A program made the translations under genes and the position numbers. DNA of 64,000 nt from Streptomyces capillispiralis (GTDB lineage: Bacteria; Actinomycetota; Actinomycetes; Streptomycetales; Streptomycetaceae), in assembly GCF_007829875.1 (NCBI RefSeq), contig NZ_VIWV01000001.1, positions 5,674,501 through 5,738,500 of the forward strand, written 5' to 3'. The notes beneath the pieces were generated by a model, which saw only the letters and a program-made list of their open reading frames with translations, did no database searches and was not told the DNA's origin. Below, piece by piece: positions 1-8,382 of this stretch (position 1 is its first letter; the number at the start of each line of letters is the position of its first letter).

Positions 1-1008
1 TCCTTCCGCGTCGTACCGGCCTATGAGGAGCTGAAGAACCGGGCGGACGACATCAACCGCCGGATCCGAGCCATCCCCAACGAGGACATTACGGACCGGC
101 GCAATCTGGAGGATCTTCAGAAGTCCGTTTCGGAGGCCGCCGATCCCGACACCAGCTACCTGGAACGGGCCTACCAGGAACTGGGGGTCACGCTCGGTCG
201 GCAGGTGCGGCAACGGTTCGACGACGTACAGGCGTTCCATGCCTCGGTGGTCCGGAACCGCCGGCGCTATCTGATGGACGAGATGAACACCATTCAGCAG
301 CGACTGGAGGCCCGCAGACGCGAACGGGAACAACTCGGCGAGGAACTGGCCTCCGTACTCAAAGCCCTTGAGGAGGGAGGTGCCCTTGAGGCACTGACCG
401 CCCTTCAGCAGGCGCTGGCACAGAAGCAGGCGTCCGTCGACGCGCTCAAGCACCGCTACGAGGCCGCTCAGGCGCTGGAGAGCAGCGCCCGGCAGATCAC
501 GGCGAAACGGGCGGAGCTGCAGGAGGCCATGGCGGCCGACCTCGATGAGCGGCAGACCCAGACGCGGGAGGCCATCCTGCTGTTCGCCGAGTACGCCCGC
601 AGGCTCTACGGGCCCGAGCACGAGGCGTACCTCGCCATCCAGTCCGGGACGAACTCCCTCAAGATCACGCCGTTCATCGACCGGGGCGACAGCCGGGGCA
701 TCGGCAACATGGTGATCTTCTGCCTTGACCTCACGGTCGCGGTTATCGCCCGCCGTCATGGACGCGGCCCCGACTTCCTGGTGCACGACAGTCATCTCTT
801 TGACGGGGTCGACGACCGGCAGATCGCCGCGGCGCTCACGTTGGGTGCCGAGGTCGCCGAGGAGGAGGGCATGCAGTACATCGTCAGCCTCAACTCGGAC
901 GACCTTTCCAAGGCGGTCCAGCGGGGTTTCGATGTGGAGGACCGCATCATCGAGCCACGGCTGACGGACGGGAGCGAGGAGGGTGGTCTCTTCGGTCTCC
1001 GCTTCTGA
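1..1008 (+). CDS. DUF2326-type ABC-3C coiled-coil protein, 5' truncated
   Basis: The frame is open from base 1, so the gene begins left of the window and at least 335 residues are visible. Roughly residues 80-200 of the visible part are rich in Glu, Arg, Gln and Leu and look like a long coiled coil (repeated LEARRRERE- and LQQALAQKQ-type heptads). The C-terminal third has the DUF2326 pattern, with a GNMVIFCLDL segment and a Walker-B/D-loop-like FLVHDSHLFDGV, then QYIVSLNSDDL. In known families DUF2326 proteins are the SMC/RecN-like ATPase component of ABC-three-component systems, thought to act in defence or DNA repair. Partner genes would lie to the left. The frame and the family are seen; the defence role is inferred. 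Confidence 0.75.
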   Translation, partial: SFRVVPAYEELKNRADDINRRIRAIPNEDITDRRNLEDLQKSVSEAADPDTSYLERAYQELGVTLGRQVRQRFDDVQAFHASVVRNRRRYLMDEMNTIQQRLEARRREREQLGEELASVLKALEEGGALEALTALQQALAQKQASVDALKHRYEAAQALESSARQITAKRAELQEAMAADLDERQTQTREAILLFAEYARRLYGPEHEAYLAIQSGTNSLKITPFIDRGDSRGIGNMVIFCLDLTVAVIARRHGRGPDFLVHDSHLFDGVDDRQIAAALTLGAEVAEEEGMQYIVSLNSDDLSKAVQRGFDVEDRIIEPRLTDGSEEGGLFGLRF

Positions 1009-1386
1009 GCCGGCCCGGCGATCAGGAGGCTGCCGCCGCGCGCCATGCTGTGACATTTTTCGGGAGGGGAGGGTGAGACGACTGAGAAGCCGTTGACGCA
1101 CAGGCAGGCGCTCGCCGCGGTGATCCAGGGGCTGGGAGGCACCTGGAACTCGAAGTGCGCCTTCGCGGCTAGCTCGTTGCCGCGCTGGTGGCCAGGGAAC
1201 AGATGGCCGTGTCCAATCGCTCAATGGCCGGTAGGTACGGGCGTAGGGTCCGTCGTCGGTCGCTGTGCGTTCGTCTCGCAGGGACGTGGCCGCCGCCGAG
1301 GTGAAGGAAGGCGTTCCCCTGCGGGTTCGGTCGAGATCGCTCGAACCGAACGGGGCGGCTGTGGAGGCAGCCCTCGAAGGAGCCGT
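1009..1386. other. intergenic stretch without a convincing gene
   Basis: Nothing in this 378-base gap looks like a conserved gene. A short plus-strand frame starting near 1093 reads like a small protein for about 20 codons (VIQGLGGTWNSK) and then turns into Arg/Gly/Pro-rich shadow sequence. It may be a relic of a small gene but I cannot support it as coding. Confidence 0.4.
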
Positions 1387-1683
1387 TTATCGCGGTGACC
1401 GGGGCTTTCGGTGTCTGCCGGGCCCGGGGCCGAGCTTCGGTGCCGGCCCCGAGGACGGGGCTGTCCCTGTGTCGGGGAACAGGACGCGCTGAGCCTCCGC
1501 GAGGTTCGCCGCGAAAGCGTAGGGCTCCCACATGTGCCCGTTCCACCGCTGGATCGCACGGGGTGCGTCAGGGTTCAGATGCGCCCCCCGCGGGCCCTCG
1601 CCGCTCACGAAAGGTACGGCGCGGAGCTGTCCGACCCTCTCGGCACGGCGCTCGGCCCACTGGGACAGCGGTTCGTCGTCCAT
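1387..1683 (-). CDS. DUF6087-like small protein
   Basis: This 98-residue protein starts MDDEPLSQWAERR and contains HLNPDAPRAIQRWNGHMWEP. The pattern resembles the small Streptomyces proteins annotated as DUF6087: an acidic N-terminus, a basic WAxRR stretch, then NPDAPR and a W-x-G-x-x-W motif. Function is unknown. The C-terminal 25 residues are Pro/Gly-rich and probably disordered. It lies on the minus strand and is not tightly coupled to a neighbour. The choice of frame rests on the conserved-looking motif, since several overlapping frames are also open in this GC-rich stretch. Confidence 0.6.
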   Translation of the reverse strand: MDDEPLSQWAERRAERVGQLRAVPFVSGEGPRGAHLNPDAPRAIQRWNGHMWEPYAFAANLAEAQRVLFPDTGTAPSSGPAPKLGPGPGRHRKPRSPR

Positions 1684-1799
1684 GGCTCGGAGGGTAGCGG
1701 CTCAGCAGAGCCGGTGTTCCCAGCGCGGCGACGGGCTCCGGTCGACGGACGCGGACATCTTCGAGCACATCGAGCGGACCGTCTGAACTCCGGGACGGT

Positions 1800-2786
1800 T
1801 CAGGCCCGGCCCGGCCCCTCGGGGTGGGTGCGGCGGCGGTTGGTGGGGCGGTGGGGTGGGCGGGTCTGGCGGGTGCGGTACTCGCCGGGGGTCGTGTCGA
1901 ACTCCTTGCGGAACGCCAGGTGGAAGCCGACCTGGCTGCGGTAGCCGATGCGCTGCGCGATGTCCTGCTGGGGGACGGAGGTGTCCGTCAGCAGGCGTCG
2001 GGCCTCCTGGAGGCGGCGGACCGTCAGGTGCCGCATGGGGGGTTCGCCCACCAGCTCACGGAACAGCTGCGCGAACACCGACCGGGACATGCCGGCCTCG
2101 CGGGACAGCGACTCCACCGTCCACGGTTCGGCGTAGGAGCCGTGGATCGCCATCAGCGCCCTGCTGATGCCCGGGTGGTGCAGGGCGCGCAGCGCGGGTG
2201 ACTCCTCCGCCAGTTGCTCCATGGCGATCCGCAGGGACAGGACGAACACGGTCTCGAACGCCCGCAGCGTCACCAGCCGGGTGCCGGGCGCCGTGCGTCT
2301 GATCTCGCAGGGCAGGGAGTCGAGGGTGCGCAGCAGCAGCGGCTCGCCCTCGAGCATGTGGCGCCGGAGCACGATGATCTGGGGCAGCGCCTTGTAGAGC
2401 CCGGGCTCACCGATCGCGCTGTAGTGCAGGCTCGCGCAGAGCATGCGCGTCCCGTAGGGAGGCGTCCCGACCCTGACCACGTCGGACTCGCCGGGGCGGC
2501 AGTGGGGTACCAGGGCCGACAGCGGTGTCGTCTGCACACCGTGTTCGGCGGCGAAGGAGTGGGCGGTGCCGTGCGGGAAGATCGCCAGGTCGCCCTGGTG
2601 CAGCTCCACGGGCGTGGAATCGTCGCCGAAGCCGATGACGCAGCCGTTCTCGATCATGTAGTGGACGATCGCGCAGTTGTCGTCGTGCCCCTTGACGCCC
2701 CAGGTACCTCCCGCCTGCCACATGCTGTGGAAGACGTCGATCAGCCACAGGGGGCGCAGTACCTCGCTGAGTACGTCGTCATGCAC
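1800..2786 (-). CDS. AraC-family transcriptional regulator
   Basis: The 328-residue protein has a cupin-type N-terminal sensor (about residues 15-190, with GDLAIFPHGTAHSF as the metal/ligand-type cupin strand) and two helix-turn-helix motifs at about 215-310. The second HTH carries the AraC signature with RRLQEARRLL, AQRIGYRSQVGFHLAFRK and PGEYR. The GTG start at 2786 is preceded by AAGGA at good spacing. It is divergent from the FAD monooxygenase operon, separated by about 125 bases, so it is probably the local activator or repressor of that operon. The ligand is unknown. The last 25 residues are Arg/Pro/Thr-rich and unusual for the family. Confidence 0.9.
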   Translation of the reverse strand: MHDDVLSEVLRPLWLIDVFHSMWQAGGTWGVKGHDDNCAIVHYMIENGCVIGFGDDSTPVELHQGDLAIFPHGTAHSFAAEHGVQTTPLSALVPHCRPGESDVVRVGTPPYGTRMLCASLHYSAIGEPGLYKALPQIIVLRRHMLEGEPLLLRTLDSLPCEIRRTAPGTRLVTLRAFETVFVLSLRIAMEQLAEESPALRALHHPGISRALMAIHGSYAEPWTVESLSREAGMSRSVFAQLFRELVGEPPMRHLTVRRLQEARRLLTDTSVPQQDIAQRIGYRSQVGFHLAFRKEFDTTPGEYRTRQTRPPHRPTNRRRTHPEGPGRA

Positions 2787-2911
2787 GGACGATCCTTAAA
2801 GCGATTCGGCTCTTGATTAATTGATCGTAGTCACCGCTCCACGAACGATGAGAGGCGAAGCCGGGCTGATTGGCCGGTTTGCGGGGGTCGCAGTTCTGGG
2901 GGGCTTGTTCC
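2787..2911. promoter_or_regulatory. divergent promoter region, AraC regulator / FAD monooxygenase operon
   Basis: This is the only AT-rich patch nearby. It contains a direct repeat TTGAT-TAA-TTGAT at 2813-2825 between two divergently read genes. Repeats of this kind are plausible AraC-family binding sites, but the assignment is inferred from position and composition only. Confidence 0.45.
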
Positions 2912-4225
2912 ATGAAGATCGTGATTGCCGGTGCGGGCATCGGTGGCCTGACCGCGGCGCTCAGTCTCGACGCCGTCGGACTGCACGACGTCCGTGTCCT
3001 GGAGGCGGTTCCGGAGATCCGCCCGCTGGGGGCCGGGGTGAACCTCCAGCCCAACGCGGTGCGTGAGCTGGCCGCCCTCGGACTGGCCGAAAACCTCGCG
3101 GAGCTGGGCGCCGAACTGACCGGGCTCGGCTACTACAACCACCTCGGACAGGAGATCTGGCGCGAATCGCGCGGCCGGGCGAGCGACTCCCGGTGGCCCC
3201 AGCTGGGGCTGCACCGCGGCATGCTGCAGAAGGTCCTGGCCGACACCGTCCGCGCCCGCCTGGGGGACACGGCGATCACCACCGACGCGCGCGTCACCGG
3301 CTTCGCCCCGCTGCCCGGCGGGGGCGTCGAGGTGACCGTGGGCCACCGTGCCGGCGACCGGAGCGCGGACCGCATCCTGGCGGACGTGCTGATCGGGGCC
3401 GACGGACTGCGTTCCGCCGTACGGCGGTCCCTGTACCCGCGGGAAGGGGAGCCCCGCTCCCACGGCACCGCCGTCTGGCGGGGCGTGACCCGCGGCGCTC
3501 CCTTCCACGGCGGTCGCTCGATGGTCGTCATGGGGGACGGCCACTGGAAGGCGGTCGTCTACCCGCTGGCCGTACGCCCGGACGCGGACGGCCTCGTCCC
3601 GGTGAACTGGGCGGTCTCCCGCGCCGGACCCGAGCGGGACGTGCCGCCCGGCCCGGCCGACGACGGCTTCCTCGACGCGGTGTCCCACTGGCGGTGCGGC
3701 GACCTGCGGCTGGACGCGCTCGTCACCGGCACCGGCACCGGCACCGGGGCCGTCCCGTCCTTCCCCCTGCTCGACCGGGACCCCGTGCCCCGCTGGTCGT
3801 TCGGCGCCACGACCCTGCTCGGGGACGCCGCGCACGCCATGGCCCCGATGGGGTCGAACGCGACGACCCAGGCGGTCCTGGACGCCCGCAGCCTCGCCCA
3901 CGCCCTGGCCACGCACGAGCACCCGGTCGCGGCCCTCGCCGCCTACGACCGGGACCGCCGGCCCCGGATGAACCGGCTCCAGCTGCTCAACCGCGCCAAG
4001 GGGCCCGAAGTGGTGATCGACCTGGTCCACGAGCGGGCCCCGGAGGGCTTCGGACGGGTGGAGGACGTCATCCCGGCCGCCCGGCTCGCCGAGGTCGCCC
4101 ACACCTACGCCCGCGCCGCCGGCTTCGACGCCGCCTCCGTCAACGCCCCCTCCCCCTACGGCCGTCCGCTCCGGTCGCACCTGCCGCACACCACCGTGCA
4201 CGGGCGCACCCCGCACGGACGCTGA
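2912..4225 (+). CDS. FAD-dependent aromatic monooxygenase (PhzS/UbiH-like)
   Basis: The 437-residue flavoprotein starts MKIVIAGAGIGG, the Rossmann GxGxxG for the FAD ADP moiety. It has the middle DG motif (GADGLRSAVR, about residue 160) and the GD motif LLGDAAHAM (about 305), so it is a class A NAD(P)H-dependent hydroxylase. The frame is open upstream to 2870, but 2912 puts the Rossmann strand at the N-terminus, with a GGGGG stretch 10-15 bases ahead. It is the first gene of an oxidative operon and is clearly paralogous to the monooxygenase at 11148. Both share LGYYN, EIRPLG and GPEVVIDL-HERAP. The substrate is unknown; an aromatic or heteroaromatic ring is the usual target in this family. 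Confidence 0.88.
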   Translation: MKIVIAGAGIGGLTAALSLDAVGLHDVRVLEAVPEIRPLGAGVNLQPNAVRELAALGLAENLAELGAELTGLGYYNHLGQEIWRESRGRASDSRWPQLGLHRGMLQKVLADTVRARLGDTAITTDARVTGFAPLPGGGVEVTVGHRAGDRSADRILADVLIGADGLRSAVRRSLYPREGEPRSHGTAVWRGVTRGAPFHGGRSMVVMGDGHWKAVVYPLAVRPDADGLVPVNWAVSRAGPERDVPPGPADDGFLDAVSHWRCGDLRLDALVTGTGTGTGAVPSFPLLDRDPVPRWSFGATTLLGDAAHAMAPMGSNATTQAVLDARSLAHALATHEHPVAALAAYDRDRRPRMNRLQLLNRAKGPEVVIDLVHERAPEGFGRVEDVIPAARLAEVAHTYARAAGFDAASVNAPSPYGRPLRSHLPHTTVHGRTPHGR

Positions 4226-4360
4226 CGCGACCGCCGCGCACGACTTCCGCGCCACCGCCGCGCGGCCCCGCGCGCCACCGCCCGGCAAGCGGCCCGGCAA
4301 GCGGTCCGGGCTCCCGAACCTCCCCCGCACGACTCATCGCACCCCTCTGTCAGGAGAGAC

Positions 4361-5860
4361 ATGACCCGCAGCGGCCAGGAATACCTCGAATCACTGCGCG
4401 ACGGCCGGGCCGTCTGGCTCGACGGTGAGCTGGTCAAGGACGTCACCGAGCACCCCGCCTTCCGCAACACGGCCCGCTCCATAGCGCACCTCTACGACCT
4501 GGCGCGGGAACCGGAGCTGCGGGACGTCCTGACGGTGCGCCCCGAGGGCCGGGACCGTGCGGTGCTGCGCGCCTACCACGTGCCGCGCACCCAGGCCGAA
4601 CTGGTCGAGCGGCGCAAGGCGTTCAAGACCTGGTCCGAGGCCAGCTTCGGCTTCCTGGGCAGGTCCCCCGACTACATGGCCGCCGGCAGCGCCGGCTTCG
4701 TCTCGGTGCCGGACGTCTTCGCCGGGGAGACCTTCGACGGACGCGACAACCTCGCGGCGTACTACCGGCGCACGTCCGAGGGCGACCTCTACCAGGCGTT
4801 CACCATCACCAACCCCCAGATCGACCGCACCAGGGCCGCCGCCGAGCAGGAGGAGGACGACCTGTTCGTACGGGTCGTCAAGGAGCGCGACGACGGCATC
4901 GTGGTGCGCGGCGCGAAGATGATCGGCACCGGCGCGGTCTTCGGCGACGAGGTCGTCGTCGGCACGATCGAGCCACTGCCCCGCCAGGACGTCGAGTACG
5001 CCCTGTGCTTCTCCGTGCCCCTCGACACCCCCGGGCTGAAGTTCATCTCCCGGACCTCCTACGAGGCACGGGCCCGCAGCGTCTTCGACAACCCGCTGTC
5101 CGCCCGCTTCGACGAGAACGACGCGCTCCTCGTCTGCGACGACGTGTTCGTCCCCTGGGAACGCGTGCTGACCTACCGGGACGTCGACACCACCTTCAAG
5201 ATGTGGTGGTTCACGCCCGCCTACAACAACTTCGTCCACCAGGCCGCCACCCGCTTCTGGACCAAGCTGGAGTTCCTCACCGGCCTGGCCATCCTCGTCA
5301 CCCGGGCCAACAACACCTACGACCTGCCGCCCGTGCGGACGCAGATCGGCCGGCTCATGGGCTGGCTCAACATCGCCAAGTCGATGGTGCTGGCGGCCGA
5401 GACGACGTACGAGCGCGTGCCCGGCGAGGGCGGTGCCGTGCACATCAACCGGGAGATCGCCTCCGCCCACCGGGCCATGGCCGGCGACCTCTACCCGAAG
5501 GTGCTCGCCGAGATCAAGCTGCTGGCCGGCGGCGGCCTCATCCAGCTCCCGGCCTCCGGTTACGACCTGACGCACCCGGAACTGGGCCCGCTGGTCGCCA
5601 AGTACGTGCGCTCGCCCGGCACCCCGGCGGAGCAGCGGATCAAGCTGCTGAAGCTCGCCTGGGACGCCCTGGGTTCGGAGTTCGCCTCCCGGCACGAGCA
5701 GTACGAGCGCTTCTACCACGGCGCGCCCCACGTCTACCTGCCCGGCATCGTGCGCGACGGCGACCCCGACCTGCTGGCCGCCTTCACCCAGTCCTGCCTG
5801 GACGGTTACGAGATGGACGAACTCCCGGGCGGCGCGGGAGGTTTCGATGGCGTCCGCTGA
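4361..5860 (+). CDS. HpaB-type FADH2-dependent aromatic hydroxylase
   Basis: The 499-residue protein belongs to the 4-hydroxyphenylacetate 3-monooxygenase (HpaB) family, which uses FADH2 supplied by a separate reductase to ortho-hydroxylate phenols. It is recognised from the N-terminal GQEYLESLRDGR, the central FTITNPQIDR with KMIGTGAVFGDEV and VFVPWERVL, and the helical C-terminal half. Length is normal for the family. The start at 4361 has CAGGAGAG 5 bases upstream. No HpaC-type flavin reductase is present in the window, so reduced flavin would come from elsewhere. It sits between an FAD monooxygenase and an exporter, overlapping the latter by 14 bases, which implies translational coupling. 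Confidence 0.9.
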   Translation: MTRSGQEYLESLRDGRAVWLDGELVKDVTEHPAFRNTARSIAHLYDLAREPELRDVLTVRPEGRDRAVLRAYHVPRTQAELVERRKAFKTWSEASFGFLGRSPDYMAAGSAGFVSVPDVFAGETFDGRDNLAAYYRRTSEGDLYQAFTITNPQIDRTRAAAEQEEDDLFVRVVKERDDGIVVRGAKMIGTGAVFGDEVVVGTIEPLPRQDVEYALCFSVPLDTPGLKFISRTSYEARARSVFDNPLSARFDENDALLVCDDVFVPWERVLTYRDVDTTFKMWWFTPAYNNFVHQAATRFWTKLEFLTGLAILVTRANNTYDLPPVRTQIGRLMGWLNIAKSMVLAAETTYERVPGEGGAVHINREIASAHRAMAGDLYPKVLAEIKLLAGGGLIQLPASGYDLTHPELGPLVAKYVRSPGTPAEQRIKLLKLAWDALGSEFASRHEQYERFYHGAPHVYLPGIVRDGDPDLLAAFTQSCLDGYEMDELPGGAGGFDGVR

Positions 5861-7307
5861 CCGCCGGCGGGCCCTGGCCCTGCTCGCCTGCACCCAGTTC
5901 GTCCTGCTCCTGGACACCTCGATCATCAACGTGGCGGCGCCGTCCATCGGCGAGAGCCTGGACATCTCGCCCGCCGCGCTGTCCTGGGTGGCCAACGCCT
6001 ACCTCGTCTCCTTCGGCGGGCTGCTGCTGCTCAGCGGCCGCGCCGCCGATCTGCTCGGGCAGCGCGCTGTGTTCGCGGCCGGGCTGGGTGTCCTCTCGGC
6101 CGCCTCGCTGCTGGGCGCCCTCTCCGACAGCGCCGCCCTGCTGATCACCGCTCGCGCGGTCCAGGGCGTCGGCGCGGCCATGGCCGGCGCGGCGGCGTTC
6201 GCCCTGGTGCTCACGCTCTTCGAGGGCGGACCCGAACGGCACCGCGCGCTCGGGGTGTTCGCGGCGATGGCCGGCGCCGGAGGCGCCGCCGGCACCGTGC
6301 TCGGCGGGGTGCTCACCAGCTGGCTGGGCTGGGAGTCGACCTTCGTGCTGAACGTGCTGGCCGGCGCCGCCCTGCTGCTGCCCGTGCCGAGGCTGCTGCC
6401 GTCCGGCACGTCCCGTGCGGCCGACAGGTCCGCTGCACCGGCCGGGCGCGGTTTCGACGTGCCCGGCGCGGTGACGGTCACCGCCGGCCTGGGGCTGCTG
6501 GCCTTCGCCGTGGTCAACGCGGGCGAGGCCGGCTGGAACTCCACGCCGACGCTGGCCACCGGGGCGGCCGCCGTCCTGCTGCTGGCGGCGTTCGTGCTGA
6601 TCGAACGCCGGGTGCCGCACCCGCTGGTCCCGCTCGCCGTGCTGGCCCGGCCCACGCTGCGGCTGGCCAACGTCCTGGCCGCGCTGTGGCAGGTGTCGCT
6701 GTTCCCGATGTTCTTCCTGGTGAGCCTGTACCTCCAGGCGGTGCTCGGGTACGAACCCGTCCTCGGCGGCCTCGCCCTGCTCCCGCTGTGCCTGGTCGTC
6801 ATCACCGTCGCCTCCCTCACGGACCGGCTGATCGGCCGGTTCGGGCTGCGCGCGGTGATGGGCGCTGGGTTCGCGCTGGTCGCCGTGGGCATGGCCTGGC
6901 AGTCGCTGCTGTCGGCCGACGGGTCGTTCGTGACGGACGTCCTGCCGCCGAGCCTGGTGCTGGGCGTCGCCCTGCCCCTGGTCTCCATCACCGCGAACGT
7001 CGCGGCCACCCTCGACACCCGCGAGGAGGAGGCCGGCCTTGCCTCCGGCCTGGTCAACACCAGCCTGCAGTTCGGCTCCGTCATCGGGCTGGCCGTCCTG
7101 TCCGGTGTCGCCGCCGCACGCACCGACGCCTCCTCCGCGGCCCACGACGTGGCGCTCACCGAGGGCTTCGGCACGGCCCTGCTGATCGGGGCGGTCCCGG
7201 CCGTGGTCGCCCTGCTCCTCACCTTCCGGCTGCGGCTGCCCGCACCGGACGCCCCGGCACCGCCGGAGACGGTCACCGCCGCCGAGCGACGGCGCGCCGT
7301 GCCCTGA
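5847..7307 (+). CDS. MFS drug exporter, DHA2/EmrB-QacA type
   Basis: The 486-residue integral membrane protein has about 14 predicted hydrophobic helices, beginning LLACTQFVLLLDTSIINVA, the helix-1 motif of the DHA2 branch. The RAADLLGQRAVFAAG loop (between helices 2 and 3) is the MFS motif A and GAGGAAGTVLGGVLTSWLGW is motif C of antiporters. It probably exports the product of this operon, giving self-resistance. The start overlaps the end of the hydroxylase gene and has GGGAGG 5 bases upstream. The C-terminus ends in a short charged tail. Confidence 0.93.
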   Translation: MASADRRRALALLACTQFVLLLDTSIINVAAPSIGESLDISPAALSWVANAYLVSFGGLLLLSGRAADLLGQRAVFAAGLGVLSAASLLGALSDSAALLITARAVQGVGAAMAGAAAFALVLTLFEGGPERHRALGVFAAMAGAGGAAGTVLGGVLTSWLGWESTFVLNVLAGAALLLPVPRLLPSGTSRAADRSAAPAGRGFDVPGAVTVTAGLGLLAFAVVNAGEAGWNSTPTLATGAAAVLLLAAFVLIERRVPHPLVPLAVLARPTLRLANVLAALWQVSLFPMFFLVSLYLQAVLGYEPVLGGLALLPLCLVVITVASLTDRLIGRFGLRAVMGAGFALVAVGMAWQSLLSADGSFVTDVLPPSLVLGVALPLVSITANVAATLDTREEEAGLASGLVNTSLQFGSVIGLAVLSGVAAARTDASSAAHDVALTEGFGTALLIGAVPAVVALLLTFRLRLPAPDAPAPPETVTAAERRRAVP

Positions 7308-7378
7308 ACACAACACCCCGCACACGTCCCCATGAACCTCAAGAACCCCCCTGCAGACCCCATGATGAAAGGCACGAC

Positions 7379-8299
7379 ATGACAGAACAGCACCGCAAAC
7401 GCGTCCTCGTGACGGGAGCCAACGGTTTCCAGGGCGGTGCCGTGGCCCGGCTGCTGGCCGACCAGGGCCACGAGGTGCGCGGACTCGTCCGGGACGAGAC
7501 GAAGGCCGTGGCGTCCCGCACCGCCGGGATCACCCCGGTGCGCGGCGACCTGGGCAGCCCCGAGGACCTGCGCGCCGCCTTCCGGGACGTCACGCACGCC
7601 GTCGTGGTGATGCCCCTGGAGTACGACCCCGACACGGTGGCGGGCTACGCCCGCAACATCGCCGAGGCCGCCCGCGAGGCCGGGGTGCGGCGGCTGGTCT
7701 ACAACGTCAACACCCCGGTCCCGGACGAGACCACGCCGTACGCCGGGTTCGAGACGCGCCGCCTGGCGGAGGAGGTGCTGCGCGGCGGCGAGGTGCCCGT
7801 GGTCGTGGTCAGGCCGCCGGTCTACCTGGAGAACCTCTTCAGCCCCTGGAACGGCCCCGCGATCGTCAACGACGGTGTCCTCGCCTACCCGCTGCCGGCC
7901 GGGCAGCGCGTGGCGTGGATGAGCCACGGCGACCTCGCCCGCGTGGCGGCCCGGGCCCTGGACGACGACGTGCCGGCCGGCCAGGTGCTGAACGTCGGCG
8001 GCGCCGACGTGTTCACCGGCCCGGAGCTGGCCGACGCGTTCGGGCAGGCGCTGGGCCGGGAGGTCCACTACGTGCCGCTGGACGTCGCGCAGTTCGAGCA
8101 GGGGCTCGCCCGGATGCTCGGCGCCGAGGCCGCGGCGGGCGTCGCGGGGATCTACCACTACGCCGGCACCGGCCGGGCCGGTGACCTGCTCGCCCCGTCG
8201 CCCGCCGCCGTGGAGGGCGCCCTGGGCGTGCGGCTCACCCCGGTGATCGAGTGGGTCAAGGCGCAGCCCTGGGAACACTGGGCCCGGTCCGCCGGGTGA
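7379..8299 (+). CDS. NmrA-family NAD(P)-binding reductase/isomerase-like protein
   Basis: The 306-residue atypical short-chain dehydrogenase has the glycine-rich VTGANGFQGGAV motif at residues 11-22, followed by the GLVRDE segment seen in NmrA and HSCARG-like proteins. The catalytic YxxxK of classical SDRs is not visible, as is common in NmrA proteins, so it may be a redox sensor or a reductase/isomerase of a quinone or phenolic intermediate. I chose the ATG at 7379 because GAAAGG lies 6 bases upstream and it places the Rossmann strand at the N-terminus. A strong hairpin follows at 8306-8343. Confidence 0.85.
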   Translation: MTEQHRKRVLVTGANGFQGGAVARLLADQGHEVRGLVRDETKAVASRTAGITPVRGDLGSPEDLRAAFRDVTHAVVVMPLEYDPDTVAGYARNIAEAAREAGVRRLVYNVNTPVPDETTPYAGFETRRLAEEVLRGGEVPVVVVRPPVYLENLFSPWNGPAIVNDGVLAYPLPAGQRVAWMSHGDLARVAARALDDDVPAGQVLNVGGADVFTGPELADAFGQALGREVHYVPLDVAQFEQGLARMLGAEAAAGVAGIYHYAGTGRAGDLLAPSPAAVEGALGVRLTPVIEWVKAQPWEHWARSAG

Positions 8300-8305
8300 T
8301 CCGCT

Positions 8306-8343
8306 GCCGGCACCGGGGCGCGTCCACGTGGCCCGGTGCCGGC
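8306..8343 (+). terminator. 12-bp perfect hairpin after the NmrA gene
   Basis: GCCGGCACCGGG at 8306-8317 is an exact inverted repeat of 8332-8343, with a 14-base loop. It lies between the NmrA gene and the KSQ-like gene and probably terminates or attenuates the first half of the operon. There is no T tract, as is usual in Streptomyces. Confidence 0.6.
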
Positions 8344-8382
8344 CGGCGGCAGGTCAGTCGCACACCACACGGGGGGAAAGAC

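Noticed and set aside
3193..4428. Long plus-strand frame of 411 codons over the FAD monooxygenase
   Set aside because: The product is Arg/Pro/Gly-rich with no motif; it is a shadow of the gene at 2912 in high-GC DNA.
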